From the NCBI GenBank assembly GCA_000827325.1, contig KN832881.1, forward strand, positions 394,616 through 458,615: a DNA stretch of 64,000 nt, given 5' to 3'. How positions within the stretch are numbered: position 1 is the stretch's first letter; each line of letters begins with the position of its first letter. Source of the stretch: Oidiodendron maius Zn. Lineage: Eukaryota > Ascomycota > Leotiomycetes > Myxotrichaceae. The notes beneath the pieces were generated by a model. That model was given only the letters and a program-made list of their open reading frames with translations, made no database searches and had not been told where the DNA came from. This document shows positions 26,304 to 37,372 of the stretch, in pieces. Both the position numbers and the translations under genes were made by a program.

Positions 26304-28378
26304 ATGTCAGTGGTTTCGGAACGTACCGGCCGTAATGCGGCTCCTTCCATTATAGAGCGATTTCCTTTGACGCTTCCCGGTGTAGCACAACAACCACGGT
26401 GTGGGCGGGCGTCTACCGTCCAACCAAATGGCGCAGCAACAGTAGGTCTCATCAATCATCGACATGCAGCTAGCTCCTTGTTATCCCCTCTTGCTGGTGA
26501 AAAACAGCAACGGGAATTAGAGATATTTCAAGACTGGGCTAAGAGTGCTATCCAAACTCAGCGAGATGATCTATGTCGAATTGGTGGGGCCGTTGATCGT
26601 CTGGAGAGAGAGTTGAAAGATGTGAAAGATTTCATGGGTAACGTCCGAGCAGAGCTTACTACCTATCGGCAATTTCAGGAGAGTATAAAAAATAAAGAGC
26701 TCAGAGATATTAGACAAGGTCTTGATGTCATTCAGGCTGAGCTTAATACCAATCGTCAATTCAAAAACAGTCTGAGGGAAAACGAGTTTCCCGTTCTTCA
26801 GGAAGATATAGATGTTCTTCGATCCGAGCTTGCTAAGGCCCAAGAGTTTCAGCAGGAACTGAAACATCAACACTTCAGAACTCTACAGCAGGATGTAGAT
26901 GCTCTACGCCGCAACGTGGAAGGCTTAGCATATCTATCTGAAGATGACTATAGAGCCTCGATCGAAAAATTCGAAAAGCGTATGAATGAAGTTTATGAAG
27001 TGGTTCCGAAAGCCGACGAAGTCAACATCTTGAGAACAGAGTTTGTACAGCTCAAAGCTCGGCTGGCGTTTATTGAGTCTTCAGTTCGAGGTGCTTCGGC
27101 CACTCAGCAAACGATAGCCCAGACCCCTCATATGTCAGAGAAAGCACCAGGGGCAATATTACAAAATCACATCGGAGTCCCAGGCCCTGAGACTTCTTGG
27201 CTTTCAAAACGAAGTGATTTGAGAGTTGTGGATCCGTCGTCATATGAACATGAACATGGCCAAGCGAAATCTCTACTAAAGCGCAAGCATTTTGAAGCAA
27301 AGAGCAAGAATGACAAATCGTATAGCCCGCCTGCCAAACGTCAAATGACCTCGACGGGGCAAGCAGCTTCAATTAATTCTAAAAATGACGCCTCGAAATT
27401 TTTGACTGTTCGATTTCAAGCCGAGTATTCTCCTATAATTGTGTCATCAAATCACGGCACGCCATCTCCACTACTTGGCAGATATAGCGACAATAATACC
27501 GGCAACGAAGACAATGTACTAAATCGTTCGAATGATGAATCTATGACATCAAACAACTTACCTCAAAAGCCCCTCTGTACTGGCGATGTCCTCTCTTCGA
27601 GGCCTAAGCTTCCAACTGGTAGATCGAACGGTGTTTCAAGAGGAACAATAGACATTTCGATGGGCAAGCCTAGTATGAATACGTATCCAAAGCGTACTTC
27701 CTTGAACAGGGCGCAGAAATCAGCAGAGATGTCGCATAAATCTGTCAGAGTGACAACCACCAATGAGAACCAGAAATATGGTTCTATCAGAGAGAGATCA
27801 GACACACCTGACCAACTTAGTACACTCTCAGCAGATGAGGCAATGCAAAAGTCTGTCCAGAAGCGTAGATCAGGCTGCGTAAACGGGCAAGGTCGCAATA
27901 CCTTTTCCGGCAATATTATTGAAACAATTGGTAAGTTTATAACGTCAGCCTTCAATTCAAGGTATTTTTGAGGGTGTAACTAATATATACTGACGTCGAA
28001 GCAGACTCCGACTCTCCACTTCCTTCCGTCGAAGGTGATACCGTACAGCGAGCGACAAAAGTTTCAGTGATTGCTCAAGCCCTACCAGCACCTCCACCAG
28101 TCGCAATCGTGGATGCCAATGCTGAACGACCCTTCACATGCAGAGTATGTGGGAAAACGTATAAATTTGCAGCGAACTTGGAGAGGGTGAGTTTATTTTT
28201 CTCAAAGTTCTCTTAGGATACTAAAAGTTCTGGCTTGTTACAGCATAAGGTCATAGCGAATCGATGTAGAGAGGATGTGGGTTTGGGACGATCTGGAAAT
28301 GCTCAAGAAGAGACTGTGAAGAAGAGGAGAGTGAGAGAGCGGGAACACTTGGCCGCGGAGCTACTAGCTAGACCGTGA
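26304..28378 (+). CDS. Coiled-coil protein with C-terminal C2HC zinc finger (647 aa)
   Basis: Function not recognised. Exons: 26304-27930, 28005-28186, 28244-28378. Residues about 80-260 form a charged coiled coil that contains three 29-residue repeats (116-202). The middle is Ser/Lys-rich and probably disordered, with basic clusters such as LLKRKHFEAK. The last two exons form a single finger, CRVCGKTYKFAANLERH then ANRC (C-x2-C-x12-H-x6-C), with a basic tail (VKKRRVRERE). Fungal proteins with this lone C2HC finger are common and mostly uncharacterised. ATG 26304 is chosen; an in-frame ATG at 26211 would add 31 residues, and the frame opens with GTG further up. Its 3' end converges on the MYND-SET gene with 123 bp between stops. 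Confidence 0.75.
26649..26909 (+). repeat. Three in-frame 87-bp repeats (29-residue coiled-coil unit)
   Basis: Residues 116-144, 145-173 and 174-202 of the coiled-coil gene begin AELTTYRQF, AELNTNRQF and SELAKAQEF and end LDVIQ, IDVLR and VDALR. Each is exactly 29 residues with no gap. Confidence 0.85.
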
Positions 28379-28501
28379 CTAGGCATCAAGGCTGATCCAT
28401 TCGTGCCCATATCACTGTGGAGAGGTATGGTGGGATCATGTCTTGTTTACGAGCCATTAAATGCCAAACTCCCGGTCTAGATTATTTTTGGCCCGAGTCT
28501 C

Positions 28502-30083
28502 TTATAAAACATCAATCAGTGCATCTTCTGCCAGGATTCGTAGGCCCTCAAATATTTTTCTTGCATACTCCATACCAGCTTCAGTTGATTCTTCTTTTCC
28601 CCACTCTACCAGCCTCAGTCCTACATCACCCCTTGTTCGTTGCACAGCTTCCACATCACCTATCTCCTCCTCAACTTGACACATGAATCTGCTCCCCACC
28701 CCGTGACTTTTTACCCCCAGATTACGCACACATATTAACAGAGTCTGGTTCGCACTTACAACGTCAATATTTTGCATACCGTTGATGCTCTTCAGCAATT
28801 TTGCGATTGAAAACAGTCGTGTCACTCGGATGGGGTGATGAGGTTGTGGGTAATTGTACAGGTCGCAATTAAGGTAGATAAATAACAGAACCGAGAGAGC
28901 TTTCGCATATGTTGAAGTGGTGAGGTAATGGAGATATATCTCGTTCAATATAAGGGGGTACGGCGTCTGGGCGAATAACTTGTACTGATTTAGGGGCTTG
29001 GATATTGCTAAAGCTTCTTTCAGGAGAGATAGTTGCGCCGAGGGTGATGTTGATGCATCTCTACTCCGTGAGAGAAGTCCGTTCACATCCGAGAGCAAAG
29101 TCGGTACATTTATTGCTGGAGATTCGGAACAACGAGCTTGGGCCGTCTGTACGATGTTATTTTGACCATGAAAGAGCTCGAGTCTGGAATCTTGCACTGG
29201 AGTGGATTTCAGAAATGTTCTGTACGGGCCGTCGTCCCGCTCGCATTTATCGCAGCAGCATGTGAAAAAGTACCGATCTTTAAGTTCTCGGCGTCTCTCA
29301 TCCCGAGTTTGTGTGACGTCGATATATGAGATTGAGATTTGCTCTCCTTCCTTAATTGGGTCCAAGGCTCGTAAAGTCATATGCCGCCCGTCGAACATAA
29401 TGGCGGTATTGGGCATGCAAGAGTGGTTTGCAAATGACACTGAGGGCTCAAAGCATAGACCAATAGGAGTGCTATCTGCAAGCGTTACCCGGAATGCGTT
29501 GGTTGCCATCTGTGAGCTTATAAGTATATATTTTCATGTGAAGAATGCGAGGTAGGAGGCAAAGACTGACTCGACAGAGCACATTGACAGCTGACTCTAT
29601 ATATTCTCGCGGACTGGCAGTCCATTCCACTGCCGCTTTAGCCTGAAGTATAATATCATCCCACCTTTTGCTTCTTTGTAATTCCGTTGTATGACTTTCA
29701 AGCCGAACCCAGGGCGGAGCTGTGGGGCTTGCCACAACCGCTTTGCGCAGGAGCAATTGCATTAACCCGCGCACCGCAGTTGGAGGAATCTGTGGAAGCT
29801 TTTTGAGAATTCTACACTCCTCTTTATGTATAGTTTTCCACGCTGTAGACTGACAGGCCAAGGAACAGTATTGCACAACCTTACACGCCGTGCATCGCTT
29901 CAGACCACTCGCTGCTTCCGTAAGACATTGCGAACACACTCGATCTAATGCTCCATTTTCGACGATGATTAGAAATGGGTCACCAATGCCAATAATTACG
30001 TCTCCTTCTTCGATGCAGTGGTTGACAGCAAGCCCATTTCCTTGTTCTAAATATTTCACAATTCTCGAATTGTTGATATCCAT
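28502..30083 (-). CDS. MYND zinc-finger SET-domain protein (SMYD-like, 506 aa)
   Basis: Putative protein-lysine methyltransferase. Exon 1 is 30083-29571, exon 2 is 29509-28502, with a 61-nt intron between. The SET domain is split around the MYND finger, as in SMYD proteins: an N-terminal SET part, then CSQCLTEAASGLKRC..CKVVQYCSLACQ..HKEEC (seven Cys and one His), an insert, then SET-C with NHSCMPN and SYID, and a post-SET Cys cluster (FTCCCDKC). The C-terminal part is helical with no repeat that I recognise. A potential donor near 28760 (GTAAGT) is not used in this model because the frame stays open and the sequence beyond it (SHGVGSRF) looks coding. Substrate unknown. Confidence 0.88.
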
Positions 30084-30647
30084 TGTTTTATCGTCGGTTC
30101 ATTAATGGGATGTGACGACATGCAGAGATTGGTCAAAGAATTAGCCATACTCCAATGAGAGAGGCATCAAATTGTGAGTTCCTTGATCCAAACCAAACTA
30201 GTCTATGTTCTTTGACCTTGGTGTTAAACTAGAGGATAGGAAGGTTGTTTCTAGTGTTAGTATAAAATTCGCTCACACCCCCTTGGTGCGCCACAGGGAG
30301 TTTCATTGGCTCCTTGCCGAAAAGAGGTCGAAAAGCACTTGGACACTTAAGATTTCAGGGAAAGCATTGCAATTGCTTCAATTTTCTTTGTCTAATTGCT
30401 TTGTAGGCAAACTCGACTAAAACTCCAGGTGAAGGGATATCTTGTCACCAGTTATTACTCCAGATATTCGAAGAAATTGGCAGACTGGCGGGGCCGAATT
30501 GAGGCTTTTAAGCTTCTGGATTTTTGTACGTACAACAGTACACAAAACCAATACTATACTGCTTCACAAAAGGACACTATGCTACAGGCTCTGAGAACAC
30601 CCACCGAATGCCCCACCAGTCCCGAGAGTACAAGAAGCTGACTTTCT
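30084..30647. other. Intergenic, no gene seen
   Basis: 564 bp holding the promoter of the MYND-SET gene and the 3' UTR of SDH1. No further structure seen. Confidence 0.5.
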
Positions 30648-32877
30648 CTAATAGACACGCTTGAAAGGAGGAACAGCGGCGCACTCGTTCTCGTCAAGCG
30701 TTGTGCCAACAACTGCTCTGTATGATAGATCAACCTTTCCATGTGGCTTCTTCTGCCATGATAAAGTGTGCTTCATCCACTCCTTATCATCTCTGTCGGG
30801 GTAATCCTCACGGGCATGTGCGCCACGAGACTCTTTTCTGGCGGCTGCGGCTGCAGCAGTTTGCGTGCTACGGTCATGGGTTAGGGCAATCATTTGCAAG
30901 GTTGGAGAAATACTTACGCGCACGTTAATAAGTTTCGCAGTTCCAAGGTCTCCACCAAATCGGAGTTCCAGATCATGCTGCGATCCTTAATACCAATATC
31001 CTTGAATGTGGAATCGACCTCATTTATCTTTGTGACGCCCTCATCCAAGCTCTCTTGTGTCCTGAACACGCTGACATCAGTCTGCATAGTCTTCTGCATG
31101 GCCAAACGGATATCGTGTGTGCTCTTTGGTCCATTAGATGTGCGGATTTGATCGAGAACACCGATAGATTCAGCCCCGGCATCAGCGCTAATCTCCTTGT
31201 GAGGCATGCCTGGCTCAAAGTTGTCGCGGACAGTGTGAGACACAGCACGGCCGAAGACAATCAAATCGAGGAGAGAATTGGCTCCCAAGCGGTTGGCGCC
31301 GTGGACAGACACGCAGGCGGCTTCACCGCAAGCGAAAAGACCTGGAACAACCTTATCCTTACCCTGGCTATCCACAGTAAGAACCTCGCCAGTGTATTTG
31401 GTTGGAATACCGCCCATGTTATAGTGGACAGTTGGAAGGACAGGGATTGGCTCCTTGCGGACATCCACACCAGAGAAAATTGAAGCCGTCTCGGAGATAC
31501 CCGGAAGGCGCTCGTGGAGCACCTCAGCTGGCAAATGGCTAAGCTGGAGGTAGATGTGATCCTTTTCAGGGCCAACACCGCGTCCTTCCCTGATCTCCAT
31601 AGTCATTGATCGAGAAACGACATCACGACTTGCCAAATCCTTGGCAGTCGGCGCATACCGCTCCATGAAACGCTCACCCTTGCCATTGAGAAGATAACCA
31701 CCTTCACCACGAGCGCCCTCAGTAATCAAGCAACCGGCTCCGTAGATGCCGGTAGGGTGGAATTGAACAAATTCGAGATCTTGGTTTGGAAGACCAGCAC
31801 GGGCGACCATGGCCATTCCGTCACCTGTGCAGGTATGCGCGGATGTGCAGCTGAAGTATGCACGACCATAACCTCCAGTGGCCAGTACAGTGTTATGCGC
31901 GCGGAATCTGTGAAGGGTACCATCCTCTTGATTGTAGGCAATAACGCCTTTGCATTCGCCGTTTTCCATAATCAAATCGAGAGCAAAATACTCAATGAAG
32001 TAATTTGTGTTATGTCGCAGCGATTGGCCGTAGAGAGTGTGAAGTAAAGCATGTCCGGTTCTGTCAGCTGCAGCGCAGCATCGGTACGCCTGCCCACCCT
32101 TTCCGTACTTTTGCGATTGCCCACCGAAAGCTCGTTGGTAACTATAGAAGTTAGTACAGCCCTGAAAACGAATTCACATTACTCACATCTTGCCCTCGTC
32201 CGTTCTAGAAAATGGGCAGCCGTAGTTTTCCAACTCGATGACAGATTGTGGTGCCTCTCTTGTCATGTAATGAATTGCGTCTTGGTCTCCGAGCCAATCC
32301 GAACCCTTGACTGTATCGTACATGTGCCACCGCCAGTCATCTTCGTGCATGTTCCCTAGAGCGGCATTAATGCCGCCTTGGGCGGCAACAGTGTGACTTC
32401 GCGTTGGGAAGAGCTTCGATATACACGCCGTATTGAATCCGGCCTCGGCGAGACCAAAGGCCGCTCGCAGACCCGCTCCACCTGCGCCGACAACAATGGC
32501 ATCATATTCATGATCCTATAGTGGCTTCAGTCAGACATGCCTTTCTAATGTTGCTCACCCAATTACATACAATGACAGGATATTTGTTGCTGACAAACGG
32601 GGATGCTTCTTTCGCTCGTAGAGGCGCGTGTGTGATAATTCGGGCTGCGCAAGTTAGCCAATAACCCGGATTGGCTACGGATCAATCCCATAACGTACCT
32701 GCTGGTCTCGTTGAGGAGAAAGTCCTAGTCTGGTTCTTCAATGCCCTCGAGAACTATACTCAGCTGGTTAGAAGTGCTATTTACCAATCCTCGCGAGGTT
32801 TTCACGAGCTATCCGTAGAGCTCTATTCCACATACCGAAGGGCCAGCAGCAAAACGCCGCATGGCGATTGACGACAT
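30648..32877 (-). CDS. SDH1: Succinate dehydrogenase flavoprotein subunit (647 aa)
   Basis: Catalytic FAD subunit of complex II; oxidises succinate to fumarate in the mitochondrial matrix. Exons: 32877-32836, 32753-32699, 32644-32571, 32515-32187, 32141-30918, 30867-30648. The N-terminus is an Arg/Ser-rich presequence ([14 protein letters not shown], then [18 protein letters not shown]). Then [12 protein letters not shown] (FAD), SHTVAAQGG with the flavinylated His, HPTG, an Arg/His active-site region, and the C-terminal [11 protein letters not shown]. Choosing the acceptor ATATAG before TTCTCG for intron 1 is essential; the nearer CCAG gives stops in every frame. The region upstream of 32877 is shared with the CDH promoter side. 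Confidence 0.96.
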
Positions 32878-34149
32878 GCCGAAAGGTCTTGCACCAGAAA
32901 TGAGAGAGGAGAGGATAGGAGAGAGGCGGGACAGGAGCAATGCCTGTGTACCTGGTTTTGCAGATTAGAGAAGAGTCGGGATCAATTAACTGATGTCGAC
33001 ACTTCCCTCTGTTGTCGAACAATGGCCGAGCCAATCAGGATGTCGGCAAGTTTGCTTACGAGCATGTCGTGCCGAGCAGTAGCCGAAAAGCTCACGTGTT
33101 TTTCCGGGACATCGCGATATCTGAAATTTTCTTGGACATTTACACTCTTTAATTTTGCGTCGGGAGAACTGGACACTGTCTGCTCCGTGGCGTAGTTATG
33201 TACGAGGCGTTTTACTAGTATTATCCTTTCGCTGCAAAACATACTTGACTTTCCAGGCGCCTCGGATGTGTTATTCTAGTCATGTGATGCTCTTTCATCA
33301 TATTCCTCGTGGGCAATTTGGAGGATTGCTGCCTGAGTCCATAGGAACGAATCGGCGGACAGGTTTGTCACAAAGTCGCAGACAGTGCTTGTCGTCTTGT
33401 ATCGCGCTAAGACTTGCCATTGAAATCTGTTTAACTGCTTTAGAAATGGCCGAGAAAATAATCGTGGTTTTTAATTTTCTGTTTGCGGAATATTGCATCT
33501 AAATTTCTATTGGCCAATACATCTGCGTTGCATACGGTTATATGAACACTGCATATCGTTTACCAATTTCACGATTGCGGGGAGGGCTTCATATGCATGC
33601 AGCTTTAATCTGCTGCAGAAAGCCCTTGAAGCATTGACTTGCGGGGTTTAATGCTATAACAGACTTTGCTCAGCATGACTAACTGCTACAGAAGTTACCA
33701 TATCTATCTGATACCCCGGATCAGCCGCCGGAAGAACAATTGTGCTGGGGTTCATGCGGAGGCTGCTGACCCGTCGTGCCTGAATCCCGCCTATATTAAC
33801 CTTTAATCTAGGAACTGCAATCCTCCTCTCGTGATGCGAACCTTTGAATCCTTTATCCAGTATGATACGATCCTTGAATCCTTTAACCACTATGATCAGC
33901 GGTAACTGTCCCCAAAAAGAGCTCCCTGGCTCGCCAGAGATCAAAAGGGTAATATTTTGCTTATCCAGCCTCGGGACAACTCTCTGGCAAGAACAGAATA
34001 TCCTGAACCAGTCGGTGAAATTTAACTGGATATGTTTTGCCTATCCGGGTGATATAAAACTACACCATGCCCACCATCGCAGACCATCCCCACCAAATAG
34101 TGAGCGAGATTCCTTCATCTCAATCTGCGGTTTATAGCAGGCTGTCAAG
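32878..34149. other. Divergent intergenic region between SDH1 and CDH
   Basis: 1.27 kb, gene-free, promoter space for SDH1 (leftward) and cellobiose dehydrogenase (rightward). It contains a 30-bp-period duplication at 33841-33896. Confidence 0.5.
33841..33896. repeat. Two-copy direct repeat, period 30 bp, upstream of CDH
   Basis: Both copies read approximately CCTTTGAATCCTTTA, then CCA, then TATGAT (33841-33866 and 33871-33896), about 250-310 bp upstream of the CDH start. A regulatory role is inference. Confidence 0.75.
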
Positions 34150-37100
34150 ATGAAGACAGTAAATTTGCTCTGCGGGCTTCTAGGCTTGGTCTTTTACTGT
34201 GAGTTGTCCTAGATGAATATTTGTGTGGGCAGAGTCTGACCGTTTTTCAGTTATCCGCGCAGCCCTCGCACAGGACATTGCAACGCACGGGTACTATACA
34301 GAACCTAATACAGGGATCGTGTTCTACACCAGTTCTGAAGCCAATGGCAACATTACTGGAGATGGAGAATTTTCAAGTGTTTCGTGGGGAGGATATACCT
34401 GGGGTATAGCGCTTCCGGAGAACGCGTTGACAGTGAACTCATACGATTACATTGGCTTAATTGTAAGTTTGAAGAAATGGCCTGTATACTATAATTTGCA
34501 CAATGCTGAATCTATGAGTAGATTGGCTCTCTTCCCAATGGGACAGGATGGTCCGGAGTGCTTCACGGCCAGGCCACAAGTGCTGGTATGCCTAACCATC
34601 TTATGCTTGTTGCTTGGCCCACAGGAAATGGCAATCAGATTGCCACTTCATTTCGATTCGCCAAGTACGTACTTAATACTGCAACTGGGCATAAGCTAAT
34701 CCATGCTAGTGCCTATTTGGCCCCTCAAATCTATGGCGGAAGCGCTACTCTGACTCAAATATACTCAGAGGTAAACGCAACTAACTGGGTTTTGGTGTAT
34801 AAGTGTACAAATTGCTTCATATTTGACGACCCGTCTCAAACTTCTTTCAACACTTCGACATCTGGTGGCTCATTTGAACAAGGCTGGGCCCAGTCTTATG
34901 CTCCGCCATTGGACCCCACTAATGCAGACTCTGATATAACACAACATAATAATGGAATGGGAGAATTCCAAGTTGAAGTTGCGTCTGCAACACAAGCCTC
35001 GTATTCGATATGGGCAAGCAAGACTGCAACAGTAACGAGTGTAACCGGAACCACCAGCCCGACTTCTACGTATTCATCAAGACCTGTTCCTACAACAACA
35101 TTCGATTATGTAGTAGTGGGAGCCGGGGCAGGCGGAATCCCAATTGCGGATAAGCTTTCCGAGTCTGGAAAGTCTGTGCTGCTTGTTGAAAAGGGAGTTG
35201 CATCTTCGGCCAGATGGGGAGGGAGTGAGTATAAACCCATTTATTCATTTCGCCGTTAACGATTCGATTCTAGCTATTCGGCCCTCTACTGGATGGCTCG
35301 ACGGCACCAATTTGACGTGGTTTGATGTACCTGGAGAGTGTAATAGGATTTGGAATGGTGGAGCCGATGATACTAGCTGTGTGGGATGTGCGGCTGCGTG
35401 CACAGACACTGACCAAATGGCCGGATGCATACTTGGAGGTGGAACAGCTGTCAATGCTGGCCTTTGGTGGAATGTGAGAGATATTTCTTCACAAACTAAT
35501 GACAGTAGCTAACAAAAGAACAGCCCAACCCAGAGGACTGGGATTACAACTTCCCCAAAGGCTGGCAATCTTCCGATATGGCCGCAGCTGCTGGACGGGT
35601 ATTTTCCCGCATTCCTGGCACAGATCATCCTTCATTGGATGGCCAGCTCTACCTACAATCTGGCTATGGTGTGGTATCACAAGGACTGGCTAATGCAGGG
35701 TGGGAAAATGTGGTTGCAAATACTGTGCCTACCCAAAAAAACAGGACGTATGCGCATACTCCTTACATGTATAGTCATGGGGAGCGCGGAGGTCCCATGG
35801 CCACGTATCTTGAGACAGCAACGGCCAGATCAAACTTCCACATGTGGCTAAATACGAGCGTTGAGAGGATCGTCCGTACCGCAGGGCATGCAACTGGCCT
35901 TAAAGTCATTCCCACGAATAACGGAGGCTACAATGGCACAATTCAATTGACTCCTGTCACAGGCAGGGTTATCATATCTGCTGGCGCATTTGGAACAGCA
36001 AAACTGCTTTTCAGAAGTAAGTTTGACTAGGCTGGTCTCTAAGTTTACAACTCTAATGCAGACCTAGGTGGAATCGGCCCAACAGATCAACTTCAAGTAG
36101 TTCAATCGAGCGCTGATGGACCTACGATGATTAACCAAACGGAATGGCTCACACTACCAGTTGGCTATAACCTAGATGATCATCTTAATGTGTGTAAAAT
36201 ATCTTCGTGTTCCACAGAGATGAGTCTAACGGTCTGTAGACCGACACTGTCATTGCACACCCAAATATATCAGCATCGTACTATAATTGGGCGGGTTCTT
36301 GGACTGCACCAGTCCCAGCTGATGAGACAAATTATTTGAGTAAGCACCTATATACATCTGAAAGTATATTTATTGACATATGTAGCCAAACGTATTGGCC
36401 CACTTGCACAGGCTGCTCCCGACATTGGTCCAATGATGTGGGAGGAGATTGAAGGACCAGACGGCATCGTAAGACAGATGCAATGGACATCGAGAGTAGA
36501 ATCATCAAATAATGTAACTGCGCCTAACAACAACGGTATGCTCCTTTCTGTCCAATATCTTGATTATTACTAAAGTCGACTAGACGTGATGACACTGAGT
36601 CTCTATCTCGGACGAGGATCTGTTAGCCGAGGACGGACTACCATTGGCAAAGGTTTGAACATGGTTGTCTCTACCATTCCATGGGGTAATGAGAACGATC
36701 TAGCAGCAGTCGCTATCGCGCTAGATCATATGGCAGATGCTCTAACGACGGTTCCTGGTCTAACATATCTCTACGGGCCAAAGGCCAGCACCAACTATTC
36801 CCAGTCAGCTCCTAACCTAACTGGAGCTGAATTCCTTGCAACGGTATGTCATTTGCAGCCTATCTGCTCACTAGACTCTAATAAGCACTTCAGGTTCCCC
36901 TTACCTATGCAAATATCGGTGCCCGCAGGTCAAATCACTGGCTCGGCACTGCCAAAATGGGAACTGACAGCGGCCTCCTTAATGGAACAGCTGTTGTCGA
37001 CACAAACGCCAGGGTCTTTGGTACGGACAATATTTTCGTGGTAGACGCAAGCATCTTCCCTGGTATGCCATCCACCAACCCATCGGCACTTGTGGTTACG

Positions 37101-37372
37101 GCTGCCGAGCGAGCTTCTGAGGTTATCCTTGCTCTTCCTCAAAATACTGCTGTTGAACATGTACGTATTCCCGACCATTCTTTTGATACCGGTTATTTCG
37201 TTAGTTGCTAACTGGGTGCAGTATGGTCAATGTGGTGGTTCATACTATGCCGGAAGCACTTATTGCGCACCTCCATACGTCTGCACTTATGACGATCCCG
37301 AATTCTCTCAAGCAAGTCTGCCTCTTCTTCACATCAAAATATCATACTAATGCCTCTTTTCAGTGCCTATAA
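34150..37372 (+). CDS. Cellobiose dehydrogenase, secreted, with C-terminal CBM1 (871 aa)
   Basis: Extracellular flavocytochrome that oxidises cellobiose and passes electrons through haem b to lytic polysaccharide monooxygenases. Thirteen exons: 34150-34198, 34251-34462, 34522-34664, 34710-35224, 35274-35473, 35524-36016, 36062-36189, 36240-36339, 36386-36535, 36584-36843, 36894-37160, 37222-37311, 37364-37372. A signal peptide ends near ALAQ. The cytochrome domain keeps both expected haem ligands, Met in AGMPNHLML and His in ITQHNNGMG. A Thr/Ser/Pro linker leads to the GMC dehydrogenase: FAD motif VVGAGAGGIP, WGGTIRP, GCILGGGTAVN, and catalytic His in RRSNHWLGTAKMG and Asn in STNPSAL. The last exons encode CBM1 (YGQCGG...). 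The final Cys comes from a 9-nt exon behind a GC-AG intron (37312-37363). Domain order matches ascomycete class IIA CDHs. Confidence 0.94.

Noticed and set aside
32699-32763. Stops in all frames after SDH1 exon 1
   Set aside because: They lie before the acceptor ATATAG at 32754; using it leaves an open frame with a normal presequence.
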